Of a stretch of DNA of 13,520 bases, positions 1-7,393 are shown one piece after another. The stretch comes from Acidobacteriota bacterium (GTDB lineage: Bacteria; Acidobacteriota; Terriglobia; Bryobacterales; Bryobacteraceae). Position 1 is the stretch's first letter. Each line of letters opens with the position of its first letter. The notes below the pieces were generated by a model, which did not search any database, was not told the DNA's origin, and saw only the letters and a program-made list of their open reading frames with translations. Where the stretch lies: assembly GCA_947466555.1 (NCBI GenBank), contig CANIFK010000055.1, forward strand, positions 1 to 13,520. The letters are read 5' to 3'. The position numbers and the translations under genes are program-made.

Positions 1-470
1 GAGGTGTGTGCAACGATGCGGGCGAGGATGGCGTACCCGGTGTTGGAGTATCGATATTTTTCGCCGGGGGCAAAGAGCAGGGACGTCTGCTTGACGACGA
101 AGGCCTGGACGTCGGCGTCGGTGAGTTGCGGTGTGCCGTCCGGTACGTCGTTGTCGTAATCGCGCAGGCCGCTGGTGTGGGTCAGCAGATGGCGGATCGT
201 GATGCCGTTGACGTAGGCGGGCCAGAAACCTTGAATGTGCTTGCTGACTGGATCGTCGATTGCAAGCTTGCCATCCTTCGCGAGGAGCAGTATGGCGGTG
301 GCGGTGAATTGCTTGGTGATCGAGGCCAGGCGGAAGTTGGTTCTTGGCGAAATCTTGCGGCCGGATTCGACATCGGCCGTGCCCTCTACTTTTGTCTGTA
401 CCGGCTTTCCATCGCGCAGTATGAGCAGCGCGGAACCGGGGTCAAGCATCGCCAATAGAAAACAGAACAT
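1..470 (-). CDS. Serine beta-lactamase-like hydrolase (class C / PBP4* family), N-terminal part
   Basis: The gene is read leftward and runs off the window edge, so only about the first 156 residues are visible. The translation shows the two first active-site motifs of the serine beta-lactamase/DD-peptidase fold: SITK (SxxK) at residues 50-53, in the context FRLASITKQFT, and YSN (YxN) at 141-143, in RYSNTGY. Their spacing of about 90 residues is normal for the family. The third motif (KTG or HxG) lies outside the window. Family members are hydrolases of peptidoglycan peptides, esters or beta-lactams, and the substrate cannot be told from this fragment. The ATG at 470 starts a short hydrophobic stretch (FCFLLAM) that could be a minimal signal peptide. 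A TTG at 485 is an alternative start; it lies 12 bases after an AGGAG (498-502, minus strand), whereas 470 has no close Shine-Dalgarno. An in-frame TAG upstream of 485 bounds the gene. It is divergent from the putative-Ig gene. Confidence 0.85.
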   Translation of the reverse strand, partial: MFCFLLAMLDPGSALLILRDGKPVQTKVEGTADVESGRKISPRTNFRLASITKQFTATAILLLAKDGKLAIDDPVSKHIQGFWPAYVNGITIRHLLTHTSGLRDYDNDVPDGTPQLTDADVQAFVVKQTSLLFAPGEKYRYSNTGYAILARIVAHT

Positions 471-511
471 ATGTGCATGATGCAACTTTTTCGAGAGCTC
501 CTATATTTTCC

Positions 512-525
512 GGACAACGGTGTCC
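512..525. promoter_or_regulatory. Imperfect palindrome in divergent spacer (possible operator)
   Basis: The 91-base spacer between the beta-lactamase-like gene and the putative-Ig gene contains GGACAACGGTGTCC. Its arms GGACA and TGTCC pair perfectly and 12 of 14 positions are symmetric. An AT-rich TATATT at 502-507 just before it could be a -10 element for the rightward gene, which would put the palindrome at the start of that transcript. No convincing -35 is visible. An operator role is inference from position and symmetry only. Confidence 0.3.
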
Positions 526-561
526 CCTTTGTTTGTAGACCGAAAGGTGAAGGATCACATC

Positions 562-2418
562 ATGAAGAAAATCGCAATTATTTGCGGATTACTGGGCTTG
601 GCGGCTGCGATGAACGCGGCGCCGGCCACCTATCAATTCGCGGGGACCACCTCCTCCGCGTTGACCGTGAACAACGGAACCAATACCGGAAACATCCCCG
701 CCGGAACGCCCTACACGGGCACTTTGACCTACGACGATGCGCAGGCCGTAACGCCCGTTTCCTATTCGGGAGGCACGCACACGGTCTACAACTTCACGCA
801 GATGACGATGACGGTCAACGGGACCACTGTGAGTTTCGGGCCCGGCAAAATCGATGTTTTCGACAATCTGGTTTCGCAGGTCAGCTATCCCAGCGGCGAT
901 TCGCTCTACGTCAACATAACGGCTTCTGTCGCGCCGAATGGCCTGTTGAACGGAGCCCAATTCAACTACATCTATCTCGCCCTGCTGGATGCAACGGGCA
1001 CGGCGATCAACGGCGGCGCGTTGCCGGCAAACCTCAGTCTGGCAAGCTTTCAGACCAGCTCTTTTGTTGGCTTTAACTACGGAACGGGTGGTGTTCCGTA
1101 TGGCGCTGGCAACACGACGACAATCCAGTTTCTTTCCTCTCTGAGCAACGGAACGGGAAGCGCGACACCGCCTACTGTCCTGACGTCCGCGTTGCCGAAC
1201 GGCGTCGTGGGTGTTGCCTATTCCGCGGCCATCAATACGGCAACACCGAACGGCAACGCGAAGACTGTTTCGGTTGCAGGTCTTCCCAGCGGCCTATCCT
1301 TCGACGGAGCGGCGATCATCGGGACGCCGTTGGCAGTCGGAACTTCGCAAGTAACTGTATCGGTCGTCGATACAGTGACCAATCTCTCCACGAGCCGATC
1401 GCTTCCGCTCACGATCAACGCTGCGCCGATCAGTTTCGCCCCGGCTCTGCCGGACGGCGTTGTGAACACGTCTTATGTAGCAAGCTTTCAGGCAGCCACC
1501 GGCGGCACAGGAGTCTTCACATACGGCGTGTCCGGGCTGCCGGCCGGACTCACTCTCACCGGAACCACCATCTCGGGCTTGCCGACTGTTCCAGGCACCT
1601 ACCCTCTCATCCTAACGGCGACTGATTCGGCGGGCGCCACCGCCTCGGCAATCGTCAACCTTCGCATCAGCAACCCAACGCAGACAACGTGCGCAGGGAC
1701 GAACGCGGTGATCTCCGCCTACGTAGCCCGGAACCCCGGATTTATCGTGGTGAACGGCGGGTTGAATCTGTTGGACCACCTTTGGACGACGCTCCTGAAT
1801 TCCGGCAACACTACCTTCCAGGGCGGCCTGGTGAACTGGTTCCAGACCGGTCTCATCGTCGACTACACGGGTACTTCCGATCCCGCCGGCTGCATCCTCA
1901 CGAGCCTGACCGTGAAGCCGAAGGTGACAATCAGCACAACGTATCTGCCGAACGGCAAAGTGGGCGTGGCGTATCTGGCTCCCGTTAGCGCCGCGTGGGG
2001 TGTTGCCCCCTACTCCGTGACAGTCTCCGGCCTGCCGGGCGGGCTGACCTTCAACGGCCAGGATGTGACGGGAACGCCCCAGGTGGCGGGTACGTTCGCG
2101 GTGACGATCACGGCGATTGACGGTGTTGGCGCGACGGCTACGACGGCGGTCGCGCTGACAATTGACCCGGCCCCGGCGGGAAACTATACGGCGCCCGACG
2201 AAGGGCTGGGGAAGATTACGGCGATTGGGGCGGACTACATCATGATCGGCGCGAAGAAGCTGATCTGGAATGGAGCAACTTCGATCAAGGTGAACACTCC
2301 GAATGGCCCGCTCAACTCCATCACGAGCTTCGTGAAGGTGGGAATGAAGGCACAGTGGAAAGGGCTGCGGGACAAGGCCACGAATACCGTGCTGACCGCT
2401 AAGCTGGAGATCAACTGA
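562..2418 (+). CDS. Secreted protein with three putative-Ig (He_PIG-like) repeats
   Basis: The ATG at 562 is preferred over an in-frame GTG at 520: it follows AAGGTGAAGGA (544-554) by seven bases and opens a clear signal peptide, with KK, a hydrophobic run and a small-residue cleavage region around NAAPA. This gives 618 residues. Residues about 25-180 form a beta-rich domain whose opening (YQFAGT...GTPYTGTLTYDD) resembles the N-terminal domain of many PEP-CTERM proteins, but no PEP-CTERM anchor follows. Three Ig-like repeats lie at about 203-286, 289-369 and 455-535. Each has the putative-Ig signature: LP(N/D)G, then a GLP.GL stretch, G(T/L)P, and an alternating strand ending in LTI or LRI. 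Repeats 2 and 3 are separated by an 85-residue insert with the protein's only cysteines after the signal peptide (C377, C444). Residues about 550-618 (GKITAIGADYIMIG...) resemble a small DUF5666-like beta domain. Such proteins are usually cell-surface or periplasmic adhesion or scaffold modules; no catalytic motif is seen. Confidence 0.85.
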   Translation: MKKIAIICGLLGLAAAMNAAPATYQFAGTTSSALTVNNGTNTGNIPAGTPYTGTLTYDDAQAVTPVSYSGGTHTVYNFTQMTMTVNGTTVSFGPGKIDVFDNLVSQVSYPSGDSLYVNITASVAPNGLLNGAQFNYIYLALLDATGTAINGGALPANLSLASFQTSSFVGFNYGTGGVPYGAGNTTTIQFLSSLSNGTGSATPPTVLTSALPNGVVGVAYSAAINTATPNGNAKTVSVAGLPSGLSFDGAAIIGTPLAVGTSQVTVSVVDTVTNLSTSRSLPLTINAAPISFAPALPDGVVNTSYVASFQAATGGTGVFTYGVSGLPAGLTLTGTTISGLPTVPGTYPLILTATDSAGATASAIVNLRISNPTQTTCAGTNAVISAYVARNPGFIVVNGGLNLLDHLWTTLLNSGNTTFQGGLVNWFQTGLIVDYTGTSDPAGCILTSLTVKPKVTISTTYLPNGKVGVAYLAPVSAAWGVAPYSVTVSGLPGGLTFNGQDVTGTPQVAGTFAVTITAIDGVGATATTAVALTIDPAPAGNYTAPDEGLGKITAIGADYIMIGAKKLIWNGATSIKVNTPNGPLNSITSFVKVGMKAQWKGLRDKATNTVLTAKLEIN

Positions 2419-2440
2419 CCGGTGTTGGGATAATGCCGGA

Positions 2441-3142
2441 ATGGGCATGATTCAGTTCGTCGGCAACTACGACGACTTATCCAGTGAGCGGGGATACCAG
2501 TTCCGCTTCCATTGCGACAAGTGTGGCAATGGGTACATGTCGCGGTTCATCACGTCGAAGGTCGGCATTGCCGGGACGCTGTTGCGGACGGCTGGGTCGA
2601 TCTTCGGCGGGTGGGCTGGGACGGCGGGGTACAACAGCTATGACGTGCAGCGCATGGCCGCCGGGCCAGAGCACGATTCGGCGCTGCAGGACGCCGTAGA
2701 GGAGGGCAAACAGTACTTTAAGCAGTGCACGCGCTGCGGCAAGTGGGTTTGTCCGGAGGCGTGTTGGAATGGCAAGGCAAACCTCTGCGAGGGCTGTGCG
2801 CCGGACTTTGCGGAGGAGTTGGCCGCCAACCAGGCACAAGTGATGGCGGAGGCCGCGCGCCAGCAGATGGTGGAACAGGCGCAGAAGACCGACTACGTGA
2901 GCGGTGTGGATATGACCACGGGCGGGCAATCGGCCGCGCCGAGTGTGGGCGAGCGGGCCCCATCGACGCCCGTCTGCGTGAAGTGCCGCGCCGACCTCGG
3001 ATCCGGCAAATTCTGTCCACAGTGCGGCACTCCGGCGGCGGCGGCCGCGGCGAAACAGTTTTGCCCGCAATGCGGGACCGCGGCGGAGCGAACCGCGCGC
3101 TTTTGCGCCGACTGCGGGGGGAAGTTGGCCGGGGGGAAGTGA
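2441..3142 (+). CDS. Zinc-ribbon protein, cytoplasmic
   Basis: This 233-residue protein has no signal peptide or membrane segment and is built around paired cysteines. Residues 25-28 are CDKC. Residues 96-119 hold a cluster CTRC...CPEAC...CEGC. After an alanine/glutamine-rich, probably helical linker (about 122-150), two C-terminal zinc ribbons follow: C179/C182 with C192/C195 (KFCPQCG), and C208/C211 (QFCPQCG) with C222/C225 (RFCADCG). The N-terminal pattern (IQFxGNYDDLS...YQFxFxCDKCGNGYMSRF) is one I recognise from a widespread uncharacterised bacterial zinc-ribbon family. Those relatives tend to begin at MIQF, so the ATG at 2447 is a plausible alternative start; neither ATG has a strong Shine-Dalgarno. 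The gene begins 22 bases after the Ig-protein gene and ends 15 bases before the oxidoreductase gene, so it is probably cotranscribed. Zinc binding is expected from the cysteines. Function is unknown: it could be a nucleic-acid or protein-binding adaptor. Confidence 0.85.
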   Translation: MGMIQFVGNYDDLSSERGYQFRFHCDKCGNGYMSRFITSKVGIAGTLLRTAGSIFGGWAGTAGYNSYDVQRMAAGPEHDSALQDAVEEGKQYFKQCTRCGKWVCPEACWNGKANLCEGCAPDFAEELAANQAQVMAEAARQQMVEQAQKTDYVSGVDMTTGGQSAAPSVGERAPSTPVCVKCRADLGSGKFCPQCGTPAAAAAAKQFCPQCGTAAERTARFCADCGGKLAGGK

Positions 3143-3157
3143 TATTCTCGAAGGACT

Positions 3158-4435
3158 ATGAGCAACGAAATCACGCGTCGCCATCTCTTGGGTGTCTCGG
3201 CCGCTACGATCGCGGGCGCACCCGGTATTCTTTCCGCGCAAAACGTCAGCGGCAAGGTGAATGTCGGCTGGATTGGGGCCGGCACTCGCGGCATGCACGT
3301 CATGAAGATGATGTACCAGGCCGTGCCGGAGAGTGTGGTGGTATCGGGTGTTTGTGACACCTTTGAAGGCAATCTGGCCAAGGGCAAAGACCAGATTCAG
3401 ACGATGGGCAAGAACACGCCGAAGACCTACGTCGACTACAAGGAAATGCTGGCCGACAAGTCGATCGACGCCGTGTTTATTGCCACTCCGGAGCATTTGC
3501 ACCACGAGATGACGATCGCGGCCTTGCGCGCGGGGAAGAACATCTACGTGGAAAAGCCGCTGGCTCACACCATTGAAGAGGGCCAGGAGATCGTTCGCGA
3601 AGCGAAGAAGGCCGGCAAGGTTGTGCAGGTCGGCACGCAGAATCGTTCGAACACGCTGTATAAAAAGGCCAAGGAAATGGTGGCCCAGGGCATGATCGGC
3701 GAAGTGCACTATGTGCGCGCGTTCTGGTATCGCAATTCGCTCGAAGACAATCCGGCCTGGCGCTACGCCATTCCGCCGGACGCCACCGAAAAGAACACCG
3801 ACTGGAAGAAGTTCCTGGGTTCGGCGAAGAATCGTCCGTTCGATAAGCAACGCTACTATCAATGGCGCTTGTACTGGGACTACTCCGGCGGCATCTCCAC
3901 CGACCTCCTTGTCCACCAGACCGACATCACCAACTTCGTCTGCGGCAAAGCCGAACCGCTCTCCTGCATGGCCTCCGGCGGCATCTATCGCTGGGCCGGC
4001 GCAAGCGACGACCGCGAAGTGCCCGATACGCTGAGCGCGATCTACGAATACCCCGACAAGTTCCATATCAACTACTCCTGCTACTTCGGCAACGAGCAGT
4101 ATGGCTATGGCGAACAGTTCATGGGCAACGAAGGAACCATCGAAGTGTTGAACCGCCAGACGCTGCGCTTCTACACCGAAAAGTTCCGCGGCAAGGCGCC
4201 GGACAAGGTGAAGGCCCGCCAGGAGTTCACCGAAGACAAACCGGGCAATGACATCCCGGCGGTGCAGGCGCACACGGCGAACTTTATCAACGCCGTGTTG
4301 GGCAAAGAGAAAGTGATCGCGCCCGTCGAAGTGGGCCAACAGGCGGCTGTTTCCGGCCACTTGGCGACCCTTTCGCTGCGCAACAACAAGAAAGTCCTGT
4401 GGGATAGCAAGACGCAGAAGTACCGCTTCGTTTAG
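3158..4435 (+). CDS. Gfo/Idh/MocA-family oxidoreductase with Tat signal
   Basis: An NAD(P)-dependent sugar or sugar-alcohol oxidoreductase of 425 residues. A twin-arginine signal opens the protein (TRRHLLG at 6-12, then a hydrophobic stretch ending near LSAQN). The Rossmann dinucleotide loop is VGWIGAGTRG, with G40/G42/G45. The family's EKP motif is E132-K133-P134 (YVEKPLAHT), and the expected active-site histidine is H253 in DLLVHQTD. The C-terminal beta-sheet domain is complete. The family oxidises or reduces hydroxyls of sugars, inositols and glycosides. Tat export of a pre-folded, cofactor-loaded member is known for glucose-fructose oxidoreductase of Zymomonas. The start at 3158 has AAGGA only two bases upstream, which is close, but the Tat motif fixes the N-terminus. 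It is followed after 26 bases by a sugar-type MFS transporter, which suggests a carbohydrate-uptake role. The substrate is not readable from sequence. Confidence 0.92.
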   Translation: MSNEITRRHLLGVSAATIAGAPGILSAQNVSGKVNVGWIGAGTRGMHVMKMMYQAVPESVVVSGVCDTFEGNLAKGKDQIQTMGKNTPKTYVDYKEMLADKSIDAVFIATPEHLHHEMTIAALRAGKNIYVEKPLAHTIEEGQEIVREAKKAGKVVQVGTQNRSNTLYKKAKEMVAQGMIGEVHYVRAFWYRNSLEDNPAWRYAIPPDATEKNTDWKKFLGSAKNRPFDKQRYYQWRLYWDYSGGISTDLLVHQTDITNFVCGKAEPLSCMASGGIYRWAGASDDREVPDTLSAIYEYPDKFHINYSCYFGNEQYGYGEQFMGNEGTIEVLNRQTLRFYTEKFRGKAPDKVKARQEFTEDKPGNDIPAVQAHTANFINAVLGKEKVIAPVEVGQQAAVSGHLATLSLRNNKKVLWDSKTQKYRFV

Positions 4436-4461
4436 TCCGGTAAAGGAAAAAGAGAGACGCT

Positions 4462-5619
4462 ATGGCACAGAACGAGAACAACTCCAGTCGAATTGTGTTT
4501 GCCGCCATTCTGGCGATTTTTGTCTACGGCGTTATCGCCGCCATGTTGGGTGTTTTGTTGGCATCGTTCAACCTCACGCCGGAACAGAACGGGAATATCG
4601 CTTTGGCGCAGGCGATCGGTATGATCATCGCCTCGCTATCGGCTGGCCCGATCATCGATGCGAAGGGAAAGAAGCTGGCGCTGGTTACTTCGCTCGCGCT
4701 CATCGCCGGCTCGCTGTTTTTACTGCGCACTTCGAGCGGCTACGACCAGCAGTTGCTCTGGGTGTTCGTGCTTGGTTTGGGCGGCGGCATCCTCGTCACC
4801 GCGGCCAATGCGCTGGCCGGTGACGTGAACGAAGAACGCCGCTCGGCAACGCTGAACTTCCTGAACCTGTTCTTCGGTTTGGGCGGGATGGCGACGCCGT
4901 TGATCGCGGCGAACGTTGTGAACAACGATCCGCAGATGCTCTGCCTGCTGGCCGCGGTGTTGGCGACGGTGACGCTGGTTGTCCACTTCACGACGCCTAT
5001 GCCTGGTCCCAAGGGCGGCGCCGGCGGCGGCGGCGTGGCGATCGGAGAGTTGATCTCCAAGCCCGCCCTGTGGCTCTTCGCGGGTTTCCTGTTCCTGTAC
5101 GTGGCGGCTGAAATCGGTGTTTGGAACTGGCTGGCGCAGTTGCTGCAATCGCGCGGCACCGATGCCAAGGCAGCGCAGAACATCGTTGGCTCCGGCTTTG
5201 CTTTCGGCATTCTGGTTGGCCGTGTTGTGGTCAGCCGCGTGCTGATCAAGGTGCCGGCCTCGCTGGTGCTGTTGGCCAGCGCGGCGCTGATGTTGGTGAC
5301 CACCTACATCCTGCTTCAGACCACCGATCCCTCGATGGCCTGGGGCACAGTGTTCGCCGCTGGCATCGCTATGGCGCCGGTGTTCCCGACCACGCTCGGC
5401 ATGGTGGGCGACGCGTTCCCAAAGGGCACAGCGACCGCGATGGGCTTCGTGATCACGTTCGGCTGGGTCGGCCTGGCCGTCAGCTCGCGCGTCATCGGTG
5501 CGCTGGGCGGTGATGATCCCAAGCAGTTGCCCACGGCTCTCATGGTGCTCCCGGCAGCCAGCGCGCTGATGGTGGTCATCATGATCGTGCTTCGCGCCAT
5601 CACTCCGAAAAAGGCGTAA
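4462..5619 (+). CDS. MFS transporter, FucP/FHS-like sugar type
   Basis: A 385-residue inner-membrane protein, almost entirely hydrophobic, with about 12 transmembrane helices in two halves. The halves are separated by a glycine-rich cytoplasmic loop around residues 180-192. The loop between helices 2 and 3 has the MFS motif-A remnant G62-P-I-I-D66-A-K-G-K. In the second half, FLYVAAEIGVWNWL (211-224) resembles the corresponding FLYVGAE segment of fucose:H+ symporter (FHS) relatives, and MAPVFPTTLG also fits that group. A proton-coupled sugar importer is therefore likely, although MFS specificity cannot be assigned from sequence. The ATG at 4462 follows an AAAGGAAAAAGAGAG stretch that supplies the ribosome-binding site. 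It is the last gene of the rightward run and is closed 15 bases later by a terminator. Its position directly behind the Gfo/Idh gene suggests that it imports that enzyme's substrate or product. Confidence 0.88.
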   Translation: MAQNENNSSRIVFAAILAIFVYGVIAAMLGVLLASFNLTPEQNGNIALAQAIGMIIASLSAGPIIDAKGKKLALVTSLALIAGSLFLLRTSSGYDQQLLWVFVLGLGGGILVTAANALAGDVNEERRSATLNFLNLFFGLGGMATPLIAANVVNNDPQMLCLLAAVLATVTLVVHFTTPMPGPKGGAGGGGVAIGELISKPALWLFAGFLFLYVAAEIGVWNWLAQLLQSRGTDAKAAQNIVGSGFAFGILVGRVVVSRVLIKVPASLVLLASAALMLVTTYILLQTTDPSMAWGTVFAAGIAMAPVFPTTLGMVGDAFPKGTATAMGFVITFGWVGLAVSSRVIGALGGDDPKQLPTALMVLPAASALMVVIMIVLRAITPKKA

Positions 5620-5634
5620 GAAACGTTCGACGAA

Positions 5635-5678
5635 ACGGCCTCCTGATGCCTCGGCATCCGGAGGCCGTTTTCTTTTCT
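5635..5678 (+). terminator. Rho-independent terminator after the MFS gene
   Basis: The arms ACGGCCTCC (5635-5643) and GGAGGCCGT (5660-5668) pair perfectly over nine bases. Inside them GATGC and GCATC form a second stem closed by a CTCG loop (5650-5653), with one T/C mismatch between the stems. The T-rich run TTTTCTTTTCT (5668-5678) follows directly. The convergent ThuA gene stops at 5677, so the hairpin lies between the two tails. On the minus strand the hairpin is followed only by TTTCGTC, so leftward termination would be weaker. Confidence 0.9.
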
Positions 5679-6483
5679 ACTTCGGAAATCCAGAAGCCGG
5701 CGGCGTAAACGGCGCGACGAATGACGCCTTCGCACCCTCTTTGGGAATGGGCATGTTGAGTGTCCATAGCAGACCGTTGACCACCATCCGGCGGAAGTCG
5801 TCGTTGCGGAAATCCTCGGGGTGGCCGAGCGTGGTGAAGAAGACTCGCCGGTTCTGATCCGTCTTAGTCCACGCCACCGGTTGCGGTCCATCGTCACGCC
5901 CATTCTGTGGGTTGATCGCGTGGCCGGTCAGCAGCGGATGGCAGTCCCCTTGCAACGGATTGACGGTGTATAGCCAGCTCGGCATCGTGAGCGCTGGATT
6001 CACGCCGTTCAGAATCGGGTGGTCCCCGGCTTTCTCGGTGCGCGTGGTGGAGAGATGGCCGTGATGCCGCGTCCACCGCGCCCCGAAGACGCGCAGGGAA
6101 AAGGCATCATTTTCGGCTTCGTGCAGATGGCCAGCCGGGTACTTCAGCGAGTGGGTGCTGGTTCGGAATCCGGCAATCGGCCGGCCCGATTTCTCATACG
6201 CGCGAATCGCCTGATACTGTTCCTCCGGCAACTCCCGCCAGCGGAGAAAGAACACGGCTAGGTCCGCCGTTCGCAGCGCTTCCACCCCCTCGATATTCTT
6301 GTTCGATTGCGGCGTCGGCCGGGCGAACAGGACCTGCGTCCGAAGCCCGTAATGCTTCTCCAGTATCCCCGCCAGCGCGGGCATCGTGTACTCGCTGCGG
6401 TACTCGTCGTCGCCGGTGACGAACACCACCTTCGGCGGCTCCTGCGGCGGGAGCAGTGCGGCCAGGAGCGTTCGTCTAAACAA
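5677..6483 (-). CDS. ThuA-domain protein (trehalose-utilisation family)
   Basis: A 268-residue protein of the ThuA family, which has a class I glutamine amidotransferase-like fold. The opening strand and loop KVVFVTGDDEYRSEYTMP (18-35), the central PIAGFRTSTHS (102-112) and the C-terminal FFTTLGHPEDF...FRRMVVNGLLW are the expected family segments. In rhizobia ThuA works with the Gfo/Idh protein ThuB on disaccharides and their 3-keto forms. Many Acidobacteriota and Planctomycetota paralogues have no known substrate. The reading frame starts at TTG (6483-6481), inside the end of the upstream isomerase gene: the TTG overlaps the isomerase TAG by eight bases, with a GGAG six bases upstream, so translational coupling is likely. 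The N-terminus RRTLLAALLPP resembles a shortened export signal, so location is uncertain. It is the third and last gene of the leftward operon. Confidence 0.88.
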   Translation of the reverse strand: MFRRTLLAALLPPQEPPKVVFVTGDDEYRSEYTMPALAGILEKHYGLRTQVLFARPTPQSNKNIEGVEALRTADLAVFFLRWRELPEEQYQAIRAYEKSGRPIAGFRTSTHSLKYPAGHLHEAENDAFSLRVFGARWTRHHGHLSTTRTEKAGDHPILNGVNPALTMPSWLYTVNPLQGDCHPLLTGHAINPQNGRDDGPQPVAWTKTDQNRRVFFTTLGHPEDFRNDDFRRMVVNGLLWTLNMPIPKEGAKASFVAPFTPPASGFPK

Positions 6484-7381
6484 ACTGCACTCCGATCTGC
6501 GCGGCTACCTTTCGGATGTAGGTGGCCGCTTCCAGGTACTCGTCGGTACCCTTCAAATGCTCCAACATCAGCGGCGCCTCGATGGCCGTCAACGCCTTCA
6601 AATAGGGCCTGTAATCCAGCTCGCCGCGGCCGGGAATCACCTCGATGAAATGCACATTCATCTCCGGAGTCCAGGCCAGATCCTTGGCGTGACAGGACAC
6701 GATATAGCGCCCGAGTTTGGCGAACAACTCCTCGGTCAACGCGGCGTTGTTGTAGAACTTCTCCGGGCTGTTCACGGCGTTACAAACATCGATGTGAACC
6801 GCGAAGCCGGGCCGCTGAATCGCCTTGATCAGCTGCAAATAACGGTCGGCCGTTTCCGGCATGCACCAGCCCATGATCTCCAGGGCGAACTTCGCGCGCT
6901 TCGGTTTCACGGCGTCAATCACCTTGCGGCAGTTCTCCACCGTGGCGTCGAAGAACTGTTTGCTGAAATTGTCCTTGTGTGGGCCATACCAGACCTTCGG
7001 ATTGAAGCTCCCGGCGATATCGACGCAACAGCGCGCGCCAACCGCGTCGGCCAGCGCCAGCCGGCTGGTGACGTAGTCAATATTCGCCTTGCGCGCCGCC
7101 GCGTCCGGATCCAGCATATTCTTCCACGCGCCCACCTCGGCAATCAGCACGCCTTCGGCCTTAAACGCCGCCTCAATTGCCTGACACCGCGCGCTGTCTT
7201 TCACTTCAGCCGCGGGACAATAGGCGGCCGCGTAGCCAAGCCGGCGGTGCTCCCGCGCCAACTCGCGCGGGTCGTCTGACTTTAGAAAAATCGGTCCGCC
7301 CAGACGAACGGGAAGCGGTTTGGCGGCAGCGGCGGGAAGCGCCGCGGCCGCCGCAAGAAAGTGGCGGCGCGTGGATGGCAT
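6476..7381 (-). CDS. Sugar phosphate isomerase/epimerase-like TIM barrel with Tat signal
   Basis: A 301-residue xylose-isomerase-like TIM barrel (AP-endonuclease-2 superfamily). It opens with a twin-arginine signal, STRRHFLAAAAALPAAAA (residues 3-20). The divalent-metal ligands expected for sugar epimerases of this fold are visible: E168 (ALEIMGW), D198 (HIDVCN), H231 (SCHAKD) and E274 (LMLEHL). GRGELDY (251-257) is the usual segment before the last strands. Relatives epimerise or isomerise keto-sugars, and some act on 3-keto-glycosides or inosose. The reaction here is not determinable. The ATG at 7381 lies 12 bases after the racemase-like gene and the tail overlaps the ThuA start, so all three are one operon. 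Export by Tat would place it in the same compartment as the Gfo/Idh oxidoreductase encoded convergently. Confidence 0.88.
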   Translation of the reverse strand: MPSTRRHFLAAAAALPAAAAKPLPVRLGGPIFLKSDDPRELAREHRRLGYAAAYCPAAEVKDSARCQAIEAAFKAEGVLIAEVGAWKNMLDPDAAARKANIDYVTSRLALADAVGARCCVDIAGSFNPKVWYGPHKDNFSKQFFDATVENCRKVIDAVKPKRAKFALEIMGWCMPETADRYLQLIKAIQRPGFAVHIDVCNAVNSPEKFYNNAALTEELFAKLGRYIVSCHAKDLAWTPEMNVHFIEVIPGRGELDYRPYLKALTAIEAPLMLEHLKGTDEYLEAATYIRKVAAQIGVQFV

Positions 7382-7393
7382 GACGCCCCGATT

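Noticed and set aside
6..458. A 150-codon open frame on the plus strand at the left edge
   Set aside because: The opposite strand encodes the SxxK and YxN motifs of a beta-lactamase-like enzyme at correct spacing, so this frame is its shadow.
520..561. GTG at 520 as the start of the putative-Ig protein
   Set aside because: It would place 14 charged residues before the signal peptide and has no Shine-Dalgarno. The ATG at 562 has a good ribosome-binding site and a standard signal sequence.
2419..2440. CCGG...CCGG pair after the putative-Ig gene as a terminator
   Set aside because: The stem is only four bases with a 13-base loop and no T-run follows.
2477..4360. A 627-codon open frame on the minus strand
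   Set aside because: It lies antisense to two well-supported genes (zinc ribbon and Gfo/Idh), is His/Arg/Leu-rich without domain motifs, and is the usual shadow of GC-rich codon usage.
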